DNA of 15,775 nucleotides from positions 1-15,775 of the forward strand of contig JAEETR010000216.1 of NCBI GenBank assembly GCA_016286595.1, read 5' to 3'. The stretch comes from Oscillospiraceae bacterium. Lineage in GTDB: Bacteria; Bacillota; Clostridia; Oscillospirales; Oscillospiraceae. The notes below the pieces were generated by a model. The model was not told where the DNA came from and did not search any database. It saw only the letters and a list, made by a program, of their open reading frames with translations. Below, in pieces: positions 6,762-13,756 of this stretch (position 1 is its first letter; each line of letters begins with the position of its first letter). The position numbers and the translations under genes are program-made.

Positions 6762-7289
6762 ATGAAGATCACTACAAAAAAGATCGTGTTCGGCGCCATG
6801 GTGGCGGCCGTCTACGCCGCGCTGACGATGCTCCTGGCACCCATCAGCTACGGGCCGCTGCAGTTCCGGGTTTCGGAGGCGCTGTGCATCCTGCCCTGGT
6901 TCTTCCCCTGGAGCAGCTGGGGACTGTTCTTCGGCTGCGTCATCGCCAACCTCATCAGCGCCGCAGGACCGCTGGACGTGATATTCGGCTCTCTGGCCAC
7001 CCTGGGCGCGGCGCTGTGCACCGCCTTCATCGGCCGGAAGAACAAAGACAGCCTCGGCCGCCAGATAGCCGGGTGCTTCATGCCCGTCATATGGAACGCC
7101 GTCATCGTAGGCGCGGTGCTGGCCTGGACCGGCAGCGCAAATCACGACGCCTTCGTCATGAGCTGGGCAATCATCGGCCTGGAGGTGGGCGTCGGCGAGC
7201 TGGCAGTGATGTACGTCATCGGTCTGCCGCTGATCCGTCTGCTGCCCAGAACGAAGGTATGGGCCGGGATCAAAAAGCTGGTACAGTGA
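6762..7289 (+). CDS. queT: Queuosine precursor ECF transporter S component QueT
   Basis: This 175-residue membrane protein is the substrate-binding S subunit of an energy-coupling-factor transporter of the QueT family, which takes up preQ1 or a related queuosine precursor. The family segment beginning APISYGPLQFRVSEAL after the first helix is clear. About six hydrophobic segments span the protein. It needs the shared EcfA, EcfA' and EcfT module, which is not in this window. The start is set at 6762: GGAG (6749-6752) is 9 bases upstream, and an in-frame ATG at 6747 would use part of that ribosome site as codons. The gene is preceded by a preQ1-I riboswitch and queH, so genetic context and family agree. 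Confidence 0.93.
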   Translation: MKITTKKIVFGAMVAAVYAALTMLLAPISYGPLQFRVSEALCILPWFFPWSSWGLFFGCVIANLISAAGPLDVIFGSLATLGAALCTAFIGRKNKDSLGRQIAGCFMPVIWNAVIVGAVLAWTGSANHDAFVMSWAIIGLEVGVGELAVMYVIGLPLIRLLPRTKVWAGIKKLVQ

Positions 7290-7302
7290 TATATACCGCA
7301 GC

Positions 7303-7340
7303 AAAAAACGGGTGCCGTGGGAACGGCACCCGCTTTTATT
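7303..7340. terminator. Bidirectional terminator between queT and the nitroreductase gene
   Basis: A perfect 10-bp stem (7309-7318 with 7323-7332) has a GGGA loop. It is followed by TTTTATT on the plus strand and by six T on the minus strand (A run 7303-7308). It ends the converging queT and nitroreductase transcripts. Confidence 0.92.
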
Positions 7341-7349
7341 CTTTCCCGC

Positions 7350-7874
7350 TTACTTTACGAACTCCACGGTCTCGTCAAGAGGCTTTCTCTTGGTGTGGTT
7401 CTCGCCGGGGCCGGCGGCGGCGTAGCCCACCGGCAGGAAGGCGGCGGGGATAAGGTCCCGGGACTTCAGGTCGAAGACCTTCTCGGTGACGGCCTTGTCG
7501 AAGCGGCCCACCCAGCAGCTGCCCAGACCCAGGTCGGCGGCCTTGAGCATCATGTGCGTGGTGGTGATGGAGGCATCCATCAGCGGGAAGTTGACGCCGC
7601 TCATGCCCTCCAGCTGCTTTTTAAGCTCCTCGGCGGTCTGGCGGTAGCAGATGATGAACACCACCGGGGCGCCGAAGGTGCAGGGAGAGCACTCGGCGGC
7701 CTTTTTCAGCGCCTCCTCGCCCTGACAGACGAATATGTACTGGTTCTGACGGTTGGCGGCGGTGGGGGCGATGCGCCCGGCCTCCAGTATGGCCGCCACG
7801 TCCGCCTCGGAAACGGGCTTATCCTCGTAGGCGCGGGCGGAATAGCGGTCCTCTATGACCTTCTGGAACTCCAT
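7350..7874 (-). CDS. Nitroreductase family protein
   Basis: The 174-residue flavoprotein belongs to the nitroreductase family, FMN enzymes that use NAD(P)H to reduce nitro compounds, quinones or enones. The N-terminal RYSARAY (10-16) is the standard FMN-phosphate segment, APTAANRQ follows, and the central AADLGLGSCWVG is a family hallmark. The length is that of the short, single-domain forms, and it should act as a cytosolic dimer. The physiological substrate is unknown. It has its own promoter (7909-7937) and an AAGGA site before the ATG, and ends at the shared terminator. It lies downstream of the ECF S gene on the same strand, 69 bases away, so read-through is possible. Confidence 0.9.
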   Translation of the reverse strand: MEFQKVIEDRYSARAYEDKPVSEADVAAILEAGRIAPTAANRQNQYIFVCQGEEALKKAAECSPCTFGAPVVFIICYRQTAEELKKQLEGMSGVNFPLMDASITTTHMMLKAADLGLGSCWVGRFDKAVTEKVFDLKSRDLIPAAFLPVGYAAAGPGENHTKRKPLDETVEFVK

Positions 7875-7908
7875 AACTGTTCATCCTTATCGGATCTGTG
7901 ATAGTTAT

Positions 7909-7937
7909 AATATACCGCGAAACGCGTCCGGTGTAAA
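7909..7937 (-). promoter_or_regulatory. Nitroreductase gene promoter
   Basis: Minus-strand TTTACA (7932-7937, 5 of 6), a 17-base spacer, then TATATT (7909-7914, 5 of 6), placed 35 bases before the start codon. It lies between this gene and the ECF S gene. Confidence 0.65.
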
Positions 7938-7943
7938 GCGCGG

Positions 7944-8540
7944 TCACTCCCCTTTTTTCTTCGGGAACAGCAGAAGCCCCGAGCGCTTGAGGATGGGGAA
8001 AAGCGCCAGGAAGAATATGCTGGCGGCCACGGCGCCCACTATGGCGTTGACGAAGGTGGTGGCCGCGCCCATCTTGGACAGGGCCGCCGCCATCTCCTGG
8101 GGTATGCCGAACAGATACTTCTTGTAGAAATAGCCGAACAGCGGGTCCGCCACCACGTTGAAGCCCAGGGACGCGGCGCTGGCCGCCACGGTGGCTGCGG
8201 TGAGGCGCTTGCCCGACGTGTTCTCATCGGCCTTGAAAAGGCCGTGGAACACCCACCCGGCGATGAGGCCGATGAGCAGCTTGAGTATGAATGTCTTGGG
8301 GGCGCTGGTGATATAGCCGGAGGTCAGGTCGGCGATGGTCAGTCCCACCGCGCCGGCAAGACCGCCCCACACCGGTCCCAGCAGCAGTGCCGCCAGCACC
8401 ACGAAGGCGTTGCCGAAGTGGAAGGCCGTCCGTTCGGTGCCCACGGGGATGTCTATGCGGAAAAACTGGAAGCCCACGTAGGCCAGCGCGGCCAGCAGGG
8501 CCGCCTGAGCCAGCTTTTTGACGTTCGTATTGGTTGACAT
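7944..8540 (-). CDS. ECF transporter S component, substrate unknown
   Basis: The 198-residue, highly hydrophobic protein has about six membrane segments and the layout of ECF S subunits. The N-terminal LAQAALLAALAYVG has the small-residue AxxxA-type helix used to contact EcfT. The central part, FHFGNAFVVLAALLLGP followed by GGLAGAVGLTIADL, is typical of the riboflavin/pyridoxine-like ECF S families. Energising subunits are not nearby, so it probably shares the housekeeping EcfAA'T module. The start at 8540 is chosen over an in-frame ATG at 8585 because AAGGAGG lies correctly before it and 8585 falls in the promoter -10 box. It faces a MocR-type regulator, a PLP-binding repressor/activator family, which suggests vitamin B6 as one possible cargo. 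That is inference. Confidence 0.85.
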   Translation of the reverse strand: MSTNTNVKKLAQAALLAALAYVGFQFFRIDIPVGTERTAFHFGNAFVVLAALLLGPVWGGLAGAVGLTIADLTSGYITSAPKTFILKLLIGLIAGWVFHGLFKADENTSGKRLTAATVAASAASLGFNVVADPLFGYFYKKYLFGIPQEMAAALSKMGAATTFVNAIVGAVAASIFFLALFPILKRSGLLLFPKKKGE

Positions 8541-8563
8541 AATTATTTCCCTCCTTACGGGAC

Positions 8564-8593
8564 TTGACTTGATGACGTGACGCATTATACAAT
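8564..8593 (+). promoter_or_regulatory. Promoter of the MocR-type regulator gene
   Basis: TTGACT (8564-8569, 5 of 6), an 18-base spacer, then TACAAT (8588-8593, 5 of 6). The start would be near 8600, with a leader of about 47 bases. Its -10 box overlaps the -10 box of the opposing promoter. Confidence 0.5.
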
Positions 8594-8612
8594 CATTATG
8601 GCATTGTCACAA
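8584..8612 (-). promoter_or_regulatory. Promoter of the ECF S component gene
   Basis: Minus-strand TTGTGA (8607-8612, 4 of 6), a 17-base spacer, then a perfect TATAAT (8584-8589). The -35 box lies within the inverted repeat at 8602-8614, so a protein bound there would contact or block this promoter. Confidence 0.7.
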
Positions 8613-8614
8613 TG
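8602..8614. promoter_or_regulatory. Candidate MocR operator
   Basis: CATTGT-C-ACAATG is a perfect 13-base inverted repeat in the shared region of the divergon. It covers the -35 box of the ECF S promoter and lies just past the start point of the regulator promoter. A further ACAAT at 8589-8593 is an inverted partner of the ATTGT half, and CATTAT is repeated at 8583 and 8594. It is the best candidate for the site bound by the adjacent regulator. Confidence 0.5.
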
Positions 8615-8646
8615 TCCAATTTTGATTATTTTAAGGAGGCCAGATC

Positions 8647-10035
8647 GTGCTGACCTATGACCTTGACGGCGCCCGGGGGGAGCTGGGCCGGTCCCTCTAC
8701 GCCCATATACGGGCGGACATACTGTCCGGCGCGCTGCGCAGCGGGGACAGACTTCCCTCCAAAAGAGAACTTTCCGACCACCTGCAGATAAGCAAGACCA
8801 CGGTGGAGAGCGCCTACTATCAGCTGGCCACCGAGGGGTATATCCGCGCCGAGACACGGCGGGGCTACTTCGTGGAGGAAGTTGACACCGCCCGTGCGGC
8901 CCTGGCGCCCCCGGCCTCCCGTCCGGTACGGGCTCCGGCGGAGGGACGGCGGTGGAGGGCGGACCTGACCGGCTCCACGGTGGAGTCGGACCTTTTTCCC
9001 TTCTCCGTGTGGGCCCGTCTGACGCGCCGGGAGCTGACGGAGCATTCCCGGGAGATACTTGAGACCGTCCCCGCCAACGGCACCGCGCCTCTGCGGCGGG
9101 CGGTTTCGGACTATCTCTACCGCTCCCGGGGCATGTCCGCCCCGCCGGACAACATCGTCATCGGCGCCGGGACGGAGTACCTGTACGGCATCATAATAAA
9201 GCTGCTGGGACTGGACCTGACCTACGCGGTGGAGGAGCCGGGATACCAGAAGATACGGCAGATTTACAGCGCCAACGGCGTAAGGTGCGCCGGTATCGCC
9301 ACCGACGGCGGCGGCATGGACGTGGAGGCCCTTCGCCGCAGCGGAGCCCAGGCGGTGCACCTGTCCCCCTCCCACAACTTCCCCACCGGCGTGGTGACGC
9401 CGGTGCGGCGGCGGCAGGAGCTGCTGCGCTGGGCCGGAGAGGGCCGGTACGTCATCGAGGACGATTACGACTGCGAGTTCCGCATGGCGGGGCGGCCCCT
9501 GCCCGCGCTGCAGAGTATAGACACCCACGGAAGGGTCATATACGTCAACACCTTTTCAAAGACGCTGGCCCCCTCCATGCGCATAAGCTATATGGTGCTG
9601 CCGGAGGAGCTTATGGCCCGGTTCTGGCGAAATCTGGGCTTCTACTCCTGCGCCGTGTGCGGCTTCGAGCAGTACACCCTGGCGTCGTTCCTGGACGAGG
9701 GTCATTTCGAGCGCCACGTGTCCCGGATGAAGAAGCACTACCGCTCCGTGCGGGACGAGCTGCTTGAGGCGGTGGCGCCCTTCGCCGCGGACGGGAGGGT
9801 GACCGTCGGCGAGAAGGAGGCGGGGCTCCACTTTCTTATGACGGTGAACTCCCCCCTGTCCCCGGAAAAGATACGCGCCGCCTTTGACGAGTCCGGCGTG
9901 GGCGTAAGCTTTCTGGACGGCTATTTCCGCGGCCGGGCTCCGGTGAGGGCAGCGCGCACGGCGGTTATGAACTATTCCTCTCTGGCCAGGGGCTCCGCCG
10001 GGGCCGTGGCCGAGGCCCTCGGGCGGTGTTTTTAG
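8647..10035 (+). CDS. MocR/PdxR-type transcriptional regulator (GntR HTH plus aminotransferase domain)
   Basis: The 462-residue fusion protein has a GntR winged helix-turn-helix at residues 12-78 (IRADILSGALRSGDRLPSKR, then the ISKTTVESAY recognition helix). A linker of about 30 residues leads to a class I aminotransferase-like domain. That domain keeps the PLP contacts: N244 in SPSHNFPTG, D273 in EDDYD, and the Schiff-base lysine K305 in NTFSKTLAPS. MocR proteins sense PLP or PLP adducts and control B6, GABA, taurine or D-alanine genes. Translation starts at GTG 8647, 7 bases after AAGGAGG. The gene diverges from an ECF S component, which it probably regulates along with itself. The exact effector cannot be read from the sequence; assignment as PdxR is possible but unproved. 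Confidence 0.92.
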   Translation: MLTYDLDGARGELGRSLYAHIRADILSGALRSGDRLPSKRELSDHLQISKTTVESAYYQLATEGYIRAETRRGYFVEEVDTARAALAPPASRPVRAPAEGRRWRADLTGSTVESDLFPFSVWARLTRRELTEHSREILETVPANGTAPLRRAVSDYLYRSRGMSAPPDNIVIGAGTEYLYGIIIKLLGLDLTYAVEEPGYQKIRQIYSANGVRCAGIATDGGGMDVEALRRSGAQAVHLSPSHNFPTGVVTPVRRRQELLRWAGEGRYVIEDDYDCEFRMAGRPLPALQSIDTHGRVIYVNTFSKTLAPSMRISYMVLPEELMARFWRNLGFYSCAVCGFEQYTLASFLDEGHFERHVSRMKKHYRSVRDELLEAVAPFAADGRVTVGEKEAGLHFLMTVNSPLSPEKIRAAFDESGVGVSFLDGYFRGRAPVRAARTAVMNYSSLARGSAGAVAEALGRCF

Positions 10036-10066
10036 ACCGAAAGCGCTTTATTTGTTCACAATTAAG

Positions 10067-10075
10067 TGGTATACT
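10067..10075 (+). promoter_or_regulatory. Extended -10 promoter of secA
   Basis: TG-G-TATACT is an extended -10 element 50 bases before the secA ATG, with only a weak T-rich -35 region (about 10048-10053). It lies between the regulator stop and secA, and no clear terminator separates the two genes. Confidence 0.55.
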
Positions 10076-10125
10076 TATGATGTATTACTGTGGGCAACCG
10101 CTTCTGAAAGGAATTTTTACGATAA

Positions 10126-12570
10126 ATGGGTCTTTTTGACAGGATATTCGGCTCCCGCAACGACAGGGAGCTTAAAAAGCTTGAGCAGATCGTCAGCAGG
10201 ACGGAGGCGCTGGAGGACGAGTACAGAGCGTTGTCCGACGAGGAGCTCAAGGCCAAAACGCCTGAGTTCAAGTCACGCCTCCAGGCCGGGGAGACGCTGG
10301 ACGACCTGCTGCCGGAGGCCTTCGCCACCGTGCGGGAGGCGGCGGACCGGGTGCTGGGCATGCGCCCGTTCCACGTGCAGCTCATCGGCGCGACGGTGCT
10401 GCATCAGGGCCGCATCGCCGAGATGAAGACCGGCGAGGGCAAGACCCTCGTGGCCCCCATCGCCGCCTACCTCAACGCTCTTGAGGGCAAGGGCGTGCAC
10501 ATCGTCACCGTCAACGACTACCTTGCCAAGCGCGACAGCGAGTGGATGGGCAAGGTGTTCCGGTTCCTGGGCATGAGCGTGGGCCTCATCATCCACGGCA
10601 TGACCACCGACGAAAAGCGGCAGGCCTACTGGTCCGACGTGACCTACGGCACCAACAACGAGATAGGCTTTGACTATCTGCGCGACAACATGGCCATATA
10701 CAAGGAGCAGATGGTGCAGCGGGATTTCCACTTCGCCATAGTAGACGAGGTGGACTCCATCCTCATCGACGAGGCCCGCACCCCCCTTATAATCTCCGGT
10801 CAGGGCGACGAGACCACCGACCTTTACCGCCGTGCCGACGACTTCGTGTGCACTCTGCGCAAGAAGGTCTACGCCACCACCGACGCCAAGACCGACACCT
10901 CCGACCTGGATACCGACGCGGACTACACCGTGGACGAGAAGGCCCGCACCGTCACGCTGACCCAGTCGGGCATATCGAAGGCCGAGGCCTTCTTCGGTCT
11001 TGAAAACTACGCCGATATCGAAAACGCCCCCCTCCCCCACCATATAAACCAGGCCCTCAGGGCCCCCGGCATAATGAAGAGGGACGTGGACTACGTGGTG
11101 AAGGACGACGAGATACTCATCGTGGACGAGTTCACCGGCCGCATAATGCTGGGCCGGCGCTACAACGAGGGTCTCCATCAGGCCATCGAGGCCAAGGAGC
11201 ACGTGGACGTCAAGCGGGAGAACAAGACGCTGGCCACCATCACCTTCCAGAACTTCTTCCGTCTTTACAGAAAGCTGTCCGGCATGACCGGCACCGCCGC
11301 CACCGAGGCGGAGGAGTTCGAGGCCATATACAATCTGGACATAGTGGAGATACCCACCAACCGCCCTCTCATCCGCATCGACCATCCCGACTGCGTGTAT
11401 AAGTCCGACGCGGGGAAAAACAGGGCCATCATCCGCCAGATAAAGGAGTGCCACGACAAGGGCCAGCCGGTGCTGGTGGGCACCATATCCATCGAGAAGA
11501 GCGAATATCTGTCCTCCCTGCTGAAAAAAGAGGGCATAAAGCACAACGTGCTCAACGCCAAACACCATGAGCAGGAGGCGGAGATAGTGGCTCAGGCCGG
11601 CAAGTTCGGCGCCGTGACCATCTCCACCAACATGGCCGGACGCGGCACCGACATCCTTCTGGGCGGCAACGCCGAGTATCTCGCCAAAAACGAGCTTAAA
11701 AAGGCGGGCTACGAGGACGAGGTCATCAACGAGGCCACCGGCTACGCCGACACCGACGACGAGCAGGTCATCGAGGCCCGGGCCCTCTTCGCCCAGAAGC
11801 TGGAGGAATACCGCAGGGTGACCCGGGAGGAGGCGAAGCGGGTCATTGACGTGGGCGGTCTTTTCATCCTGGGCACCGAGCGCCACGAGTCCCGGCGCAT
11901 AGACAACCAGCTCCGGGGCCGCAGCGGCCGTCAGGGCGACCCGGGCGAGAGCCGCTTCTATATTGCCCTCACCGACGACATTATGCGTCTTTTCGGCGGC
12001 GACAGGATAATGTCCATCATGGACACCGTGGGCCTGGACGAGGACACCCCCATCGACCAGCGGATACTGTCCAACGCCATTGAGAACGCCCAGCGCCGCA
12101 TCGAGAGCCGCAACTTCCAGATACGCAAGAACGTGCTGGAGTACGACGACGTGATGAACAAGCAGCGCGAGCTCATATATTCCGAGCGCCGCCAGGTGCT
12201 GGACGACGGCGACGTGAGCGAGAACATCAGGCAGATGATCTCCGACGTCATCGTCTCCACCGTCGCCGACGGCTTCAGCCAGCACGGCCGTCTGCCCGAC
12301 AGGGCCGCCCTGGCCGACACGGTGAAGCCCTTTATGGGTCTTTTCCTCACCGCCGACGACCTGGCCGCCATACCCGACGCCGAGATCCCCCGTCTGACCG
12401 CCGAGAGTCTTTCCCGGCGCCTTGAAGAGATCGCCATGAGCGTCTACGGAGTCCGGGAGCAGGAGATCAACGCCGCCGCGCCCGCCGGCGCCGCCATGAC
12501 GCGCGAGGTGGAGCGGGTGGTGCTGCTGCGTGTGGTGGACGAGTACTGGATGGACCACATCGACGCATGA
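10126..12570 (+). CDS. secA: Protein translocase ATPase SecA, N-terminal 814 residues (frame broken)
   Basis: SecA is the motor ATPase that drives preproteins through SecYEG. This frame holds nucleotide-binding domain 1 with Walker A GEGKT (103-107) and DEVD (207-210), the preprotein cross-linking domain, nucleotide-binding domain 2 (MAGRGTDI and the arginine-rich GRSGRQGDPG), and most of the helical scaffold and wing. It ends in WMDHIDA and a TGA at 12568. SecA homologues continue without a break (DAMDELRQG-type), and exactly that sequence resumes in the -1 frame. One base (GCC read as GC) appears to be missing. As written, the protein lacks the second half of the two-helix finger and the C-terminal tail, so it should not function alone. 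Start: ATG 10126 after AAAGGAA; extended -10 at 10067. Confidence 0.95.
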   Translation: MGLFDRIFGSRNDRELKKLEQIVSRTEALEDEYRALSDEELKAKTPEFKSRLQAGETLDDLLPEAFATVREAADRVLGMRPFHVQLIGATVLHQGRIAEMKTGEGKTLVAPIAAYLNALEGKGVHIVTVNDYLAKRDSEWMGKVFRFLGMSVGLIIHGMTTDEKRQAYWSDVTYGTNNEIGFDYLRDNMAIYKEQMVQRDFHFAIVDEVDSILIDEARTPLIISGQGDETTDLYRRADDFVCTLRKKVYATTDAKTDTSDLDTDADYTVDEKARTVTLTQSGISKAEAFFGLENYADIENAPLPHHINQALRAPGIMKRDVDYVVKDDEILIVDEFTGRIMLGRRYNEGLHQAIEAKEHVDVKRENKTLATITFQNFFRLYRKLSGMTGTAATEAEEFEAIYNLDIVEIPTNRPLIRIDHPDCVYKSDAGKNRAIIRQIKECHDKGQPVLVGTISIEKSEYLSSLLKKEGIKHNVLNAKHHEQEAEIVAQAGKFGAVTISTNMAGRGTDILLGGNAEYLAKNELKKAGYEDEVINEATGYADTDDEQVIEARALFAQKLEEYRRVTREEAKRVIDVGGLFILGTERHESRRIDNQLRGRSGRQGDPGESRFYIALTDDIMRLFGGDRIMSIMDTVGLDEDTPIDQRILSNAIENAQRRIESRNFQIRKNVLEYDDVMNKQRELIYSERRQVLDDGDVSENIRQMISDVIVSTVADGFSQHGRLPDRAALADTVKPFMGLFLTADDLAAIPDAEIPRLTAESLSRRLEEIAMSVYGVREQEINAAAPAGAAMTREVERVVLLRVVDEYWMDHIDA

Positions 12571-12914
12571 GCGAGCTGCGGCAGGGCGTGGGCCTGCGGG
12601 CGTACGCCCAGGTCAACCCCGTTGACGAGTACAAGAAAGAGGGCTTCGACATGTTCGAGGCCATGATAAACGGCATAAAGGAAGAGGTAGTCAGGCGCAT
12701 ATTCACCGTCCGGGTGAAGAAGGAAAACCCCATCGAGCGGCGCAGCGTGGCAAAGACCGCCGTGGCCGGAAACGTTGGCGGCGACGGCAGCGTGAAGCGG
12801 GCCCCCGTGCGGAAGCAGAAGATAGGCCGCAACGACCCCTGCCCCTGCGGCGCGTGGAAGGCCGACGGCAGCCGCCCGCTGAAATACAAGGAGTGCCACG
12901 GCAGAAACGCGTGA
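12567..12914 (+). CDS. secA: SecA C-terminal fragment (two-helix finger and zinc tail)
   Basis: The 115-residue frame continues SecA directly: MSELRQGVGLRAYAQ is the two-helix-finger region, with the loop tyrosine at Y13, the counterpart of E. coli Y794. The helical scaffold end follows (FDMFEAMINGIKEEVVRRIF), then a linker and the zinc-binding tail GRNDPCPC...KECHGR, which contacts SecB or the ribosome in other bacteria. Its ATG overlaps the upstream TGA as ATGA, so coupled reinitiation is formally possible, but no Shine-Dalgarno sequence precedes it. Concatenated with the first part it gives 929 residues without loss or duplication. The tail has 15 residues between the second and third cysteine instead of the usual 8. 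Most likely this is one gene with an indel, real or from sequencing. Confidence 0.9.
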   Translation: MSELRQGVGLRAYAQVNPVDEYKKEGFDMFEAMINGIKEEVVRRIFTVRVKKENPIERRSVAKTAVAGNVGGDGSVKRAPVRKQKIGRNDPCPCGAWKADGSRPLKYKECHGRNA

Positions 12915-12956
12915 CCCCTTTACGCCGGGACGGCGCGGCAGACGAGAGGATATCAC

Positions 12957-13745
12957 ATGTCTTTCACAGATAAAACCGTCAACTCTCTTACGTTTCTCGT
13001 CAGCGACGAGATCCCCGTCACCCACGGCTTCACCACCCGCTATGGGGGCGTGAGCCGGGGGATATACGAAAGCCTTGATCTGGGCGAGCGTCTCGGGGAC
13101 GAACCGGATAACGTGAAGGAGAACTACCGCCGGATGAAGGCCGCTCTGGGCATAGCCGGCGACCTCGTCTATTCAAAGCAGGTCCACGGCACCGTTATCC
13201 GCCGGGCGGACCGGGCCGACGCCCGCCGCCCCTACGACCCCATAGACTACGAGGCCGACGGCCTCGTCACCGACGAGGAGGGCCTCCCCCTCATCATCTT
13301 CGCCGCCGACTGCATCCCCATACTTCTCTACGACGGCGTACGCAAAGCCGTCGGCGCGGTCCACGCCGGATGGCGGGGCACCGCGGGGCTTATCGCCCGC
13401 AGGGGCGTGGAGGCCATGGTCCGCGAGTTCGGGTGCAAACCCGGGGACATTCGCGCCGCCGTCGGTCCGGGCATAGGTCCCTGCTGCTACGAGGTGGGCG
13501 CGGATGTGGCCGACGCCCTCGTATCCGCCGCCGGACGGGACGCCGCCGGGCCGTTTCTCACTTCGAAGGGCGGCGGGAAATACATGGCGGACCTGAAGGG
13601 CTTCAACGCCATGGTCCTGCGTGACGCCGGGGTGGAACGCGTCGACGTGTGCCCCGAGTGTACCATGTGCATGAATACGAAATACTGGTCCCACCGATAT
13701 ACCCGCGGGCAGCGGGGCGTTCAGGGAGCGGTCATCTCACTTTAA
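12957..13745 (+). CDS. pgeF: Purine nucleoside phosphorylase/laccase-domain protein PgeF
   Basis: This 262-residue protein belongs to the PgeF/YlmD (Cu-oxidase_4, formerly 'polyphenol oxidase') family. Characterised members, including human LACC1/FAMIN, act as purine nucleoside phosphorylases and adenosine deaminases. In E. coli, PgeF also guards peptidoglycan precursors against misincorporation. The metal site is complete: H77 in KQVHGT, C119 in AADCIP, and H136 in HAGWRGT. The N-terminal GFTTRYGGVS and the VGPGIGPCCYEVG segment are family hallmarks. It is usually annotated 'pgeF' or 'yfiH', and the physiological substrate here is not proved. It begins 42 bases after the secA tail, with GAGAGGA upstream. 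Its TAA stop (13743) overlaps the AAGGAG site of the next gene, so the two are probably translationally linked. Confidence 0.92.
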   Translation: MSFTDKTVNSLTFLVSDEIPVTHGFTTRYGGVSRGIYESLDLGERLGDEPDNVKENYRRMKAALGIAGDLVYSKQVHGTVIRRADRADARRPYDPIDYEADGLVTDEEGLPLIIFAADCIPILLYDGVRKAVGAVHAGWRGTAGLIARRGVEAMVREFGCKPGDIRAAVGPGIGPCCYEVGADVADALVSAAGRDAAGPFLTSKGGGKYMADLKGFNAMVLRDAGVERVDVCPECTMCMNTKYWSHRYTRGQRGVQGAVISL

Positions 13746-13756
13746 GGAGAGCCTTT

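Noticed and set aside
8604..8632. Regulator promoter TTGTCA-17-TATTTT
   Set aside because: The start point would fall in the ribosome site at 8633-8639, leaving no leader. The upstream TTGACT/TACAAT pair is preferred.
10040..10049. Palindrome AAAGCGCTTT as a terminator of the regulator gene
   Set aside because: There is no loop and no U-run, so it cannot form a normal terminator. It may be chance.
10273..12558. Minus-strand open frame of 761 codons opposite secA
   Set aside because: Shadow of secA caused by GC-rich codon bias, with no domain or start signal. Similar shadows lie opposite glnS (4201-5931), the regulator gene and the lipoprotein gene (13742-15643).
12558..12575. Programmed -1 frameshift in secA
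   Set aside because: The frame geometry fits, but there is no X XXY YYZ slippery heptamer and the bases at GAC GCA TGA do not allow good re-pairing. A one-base loss is simpler.
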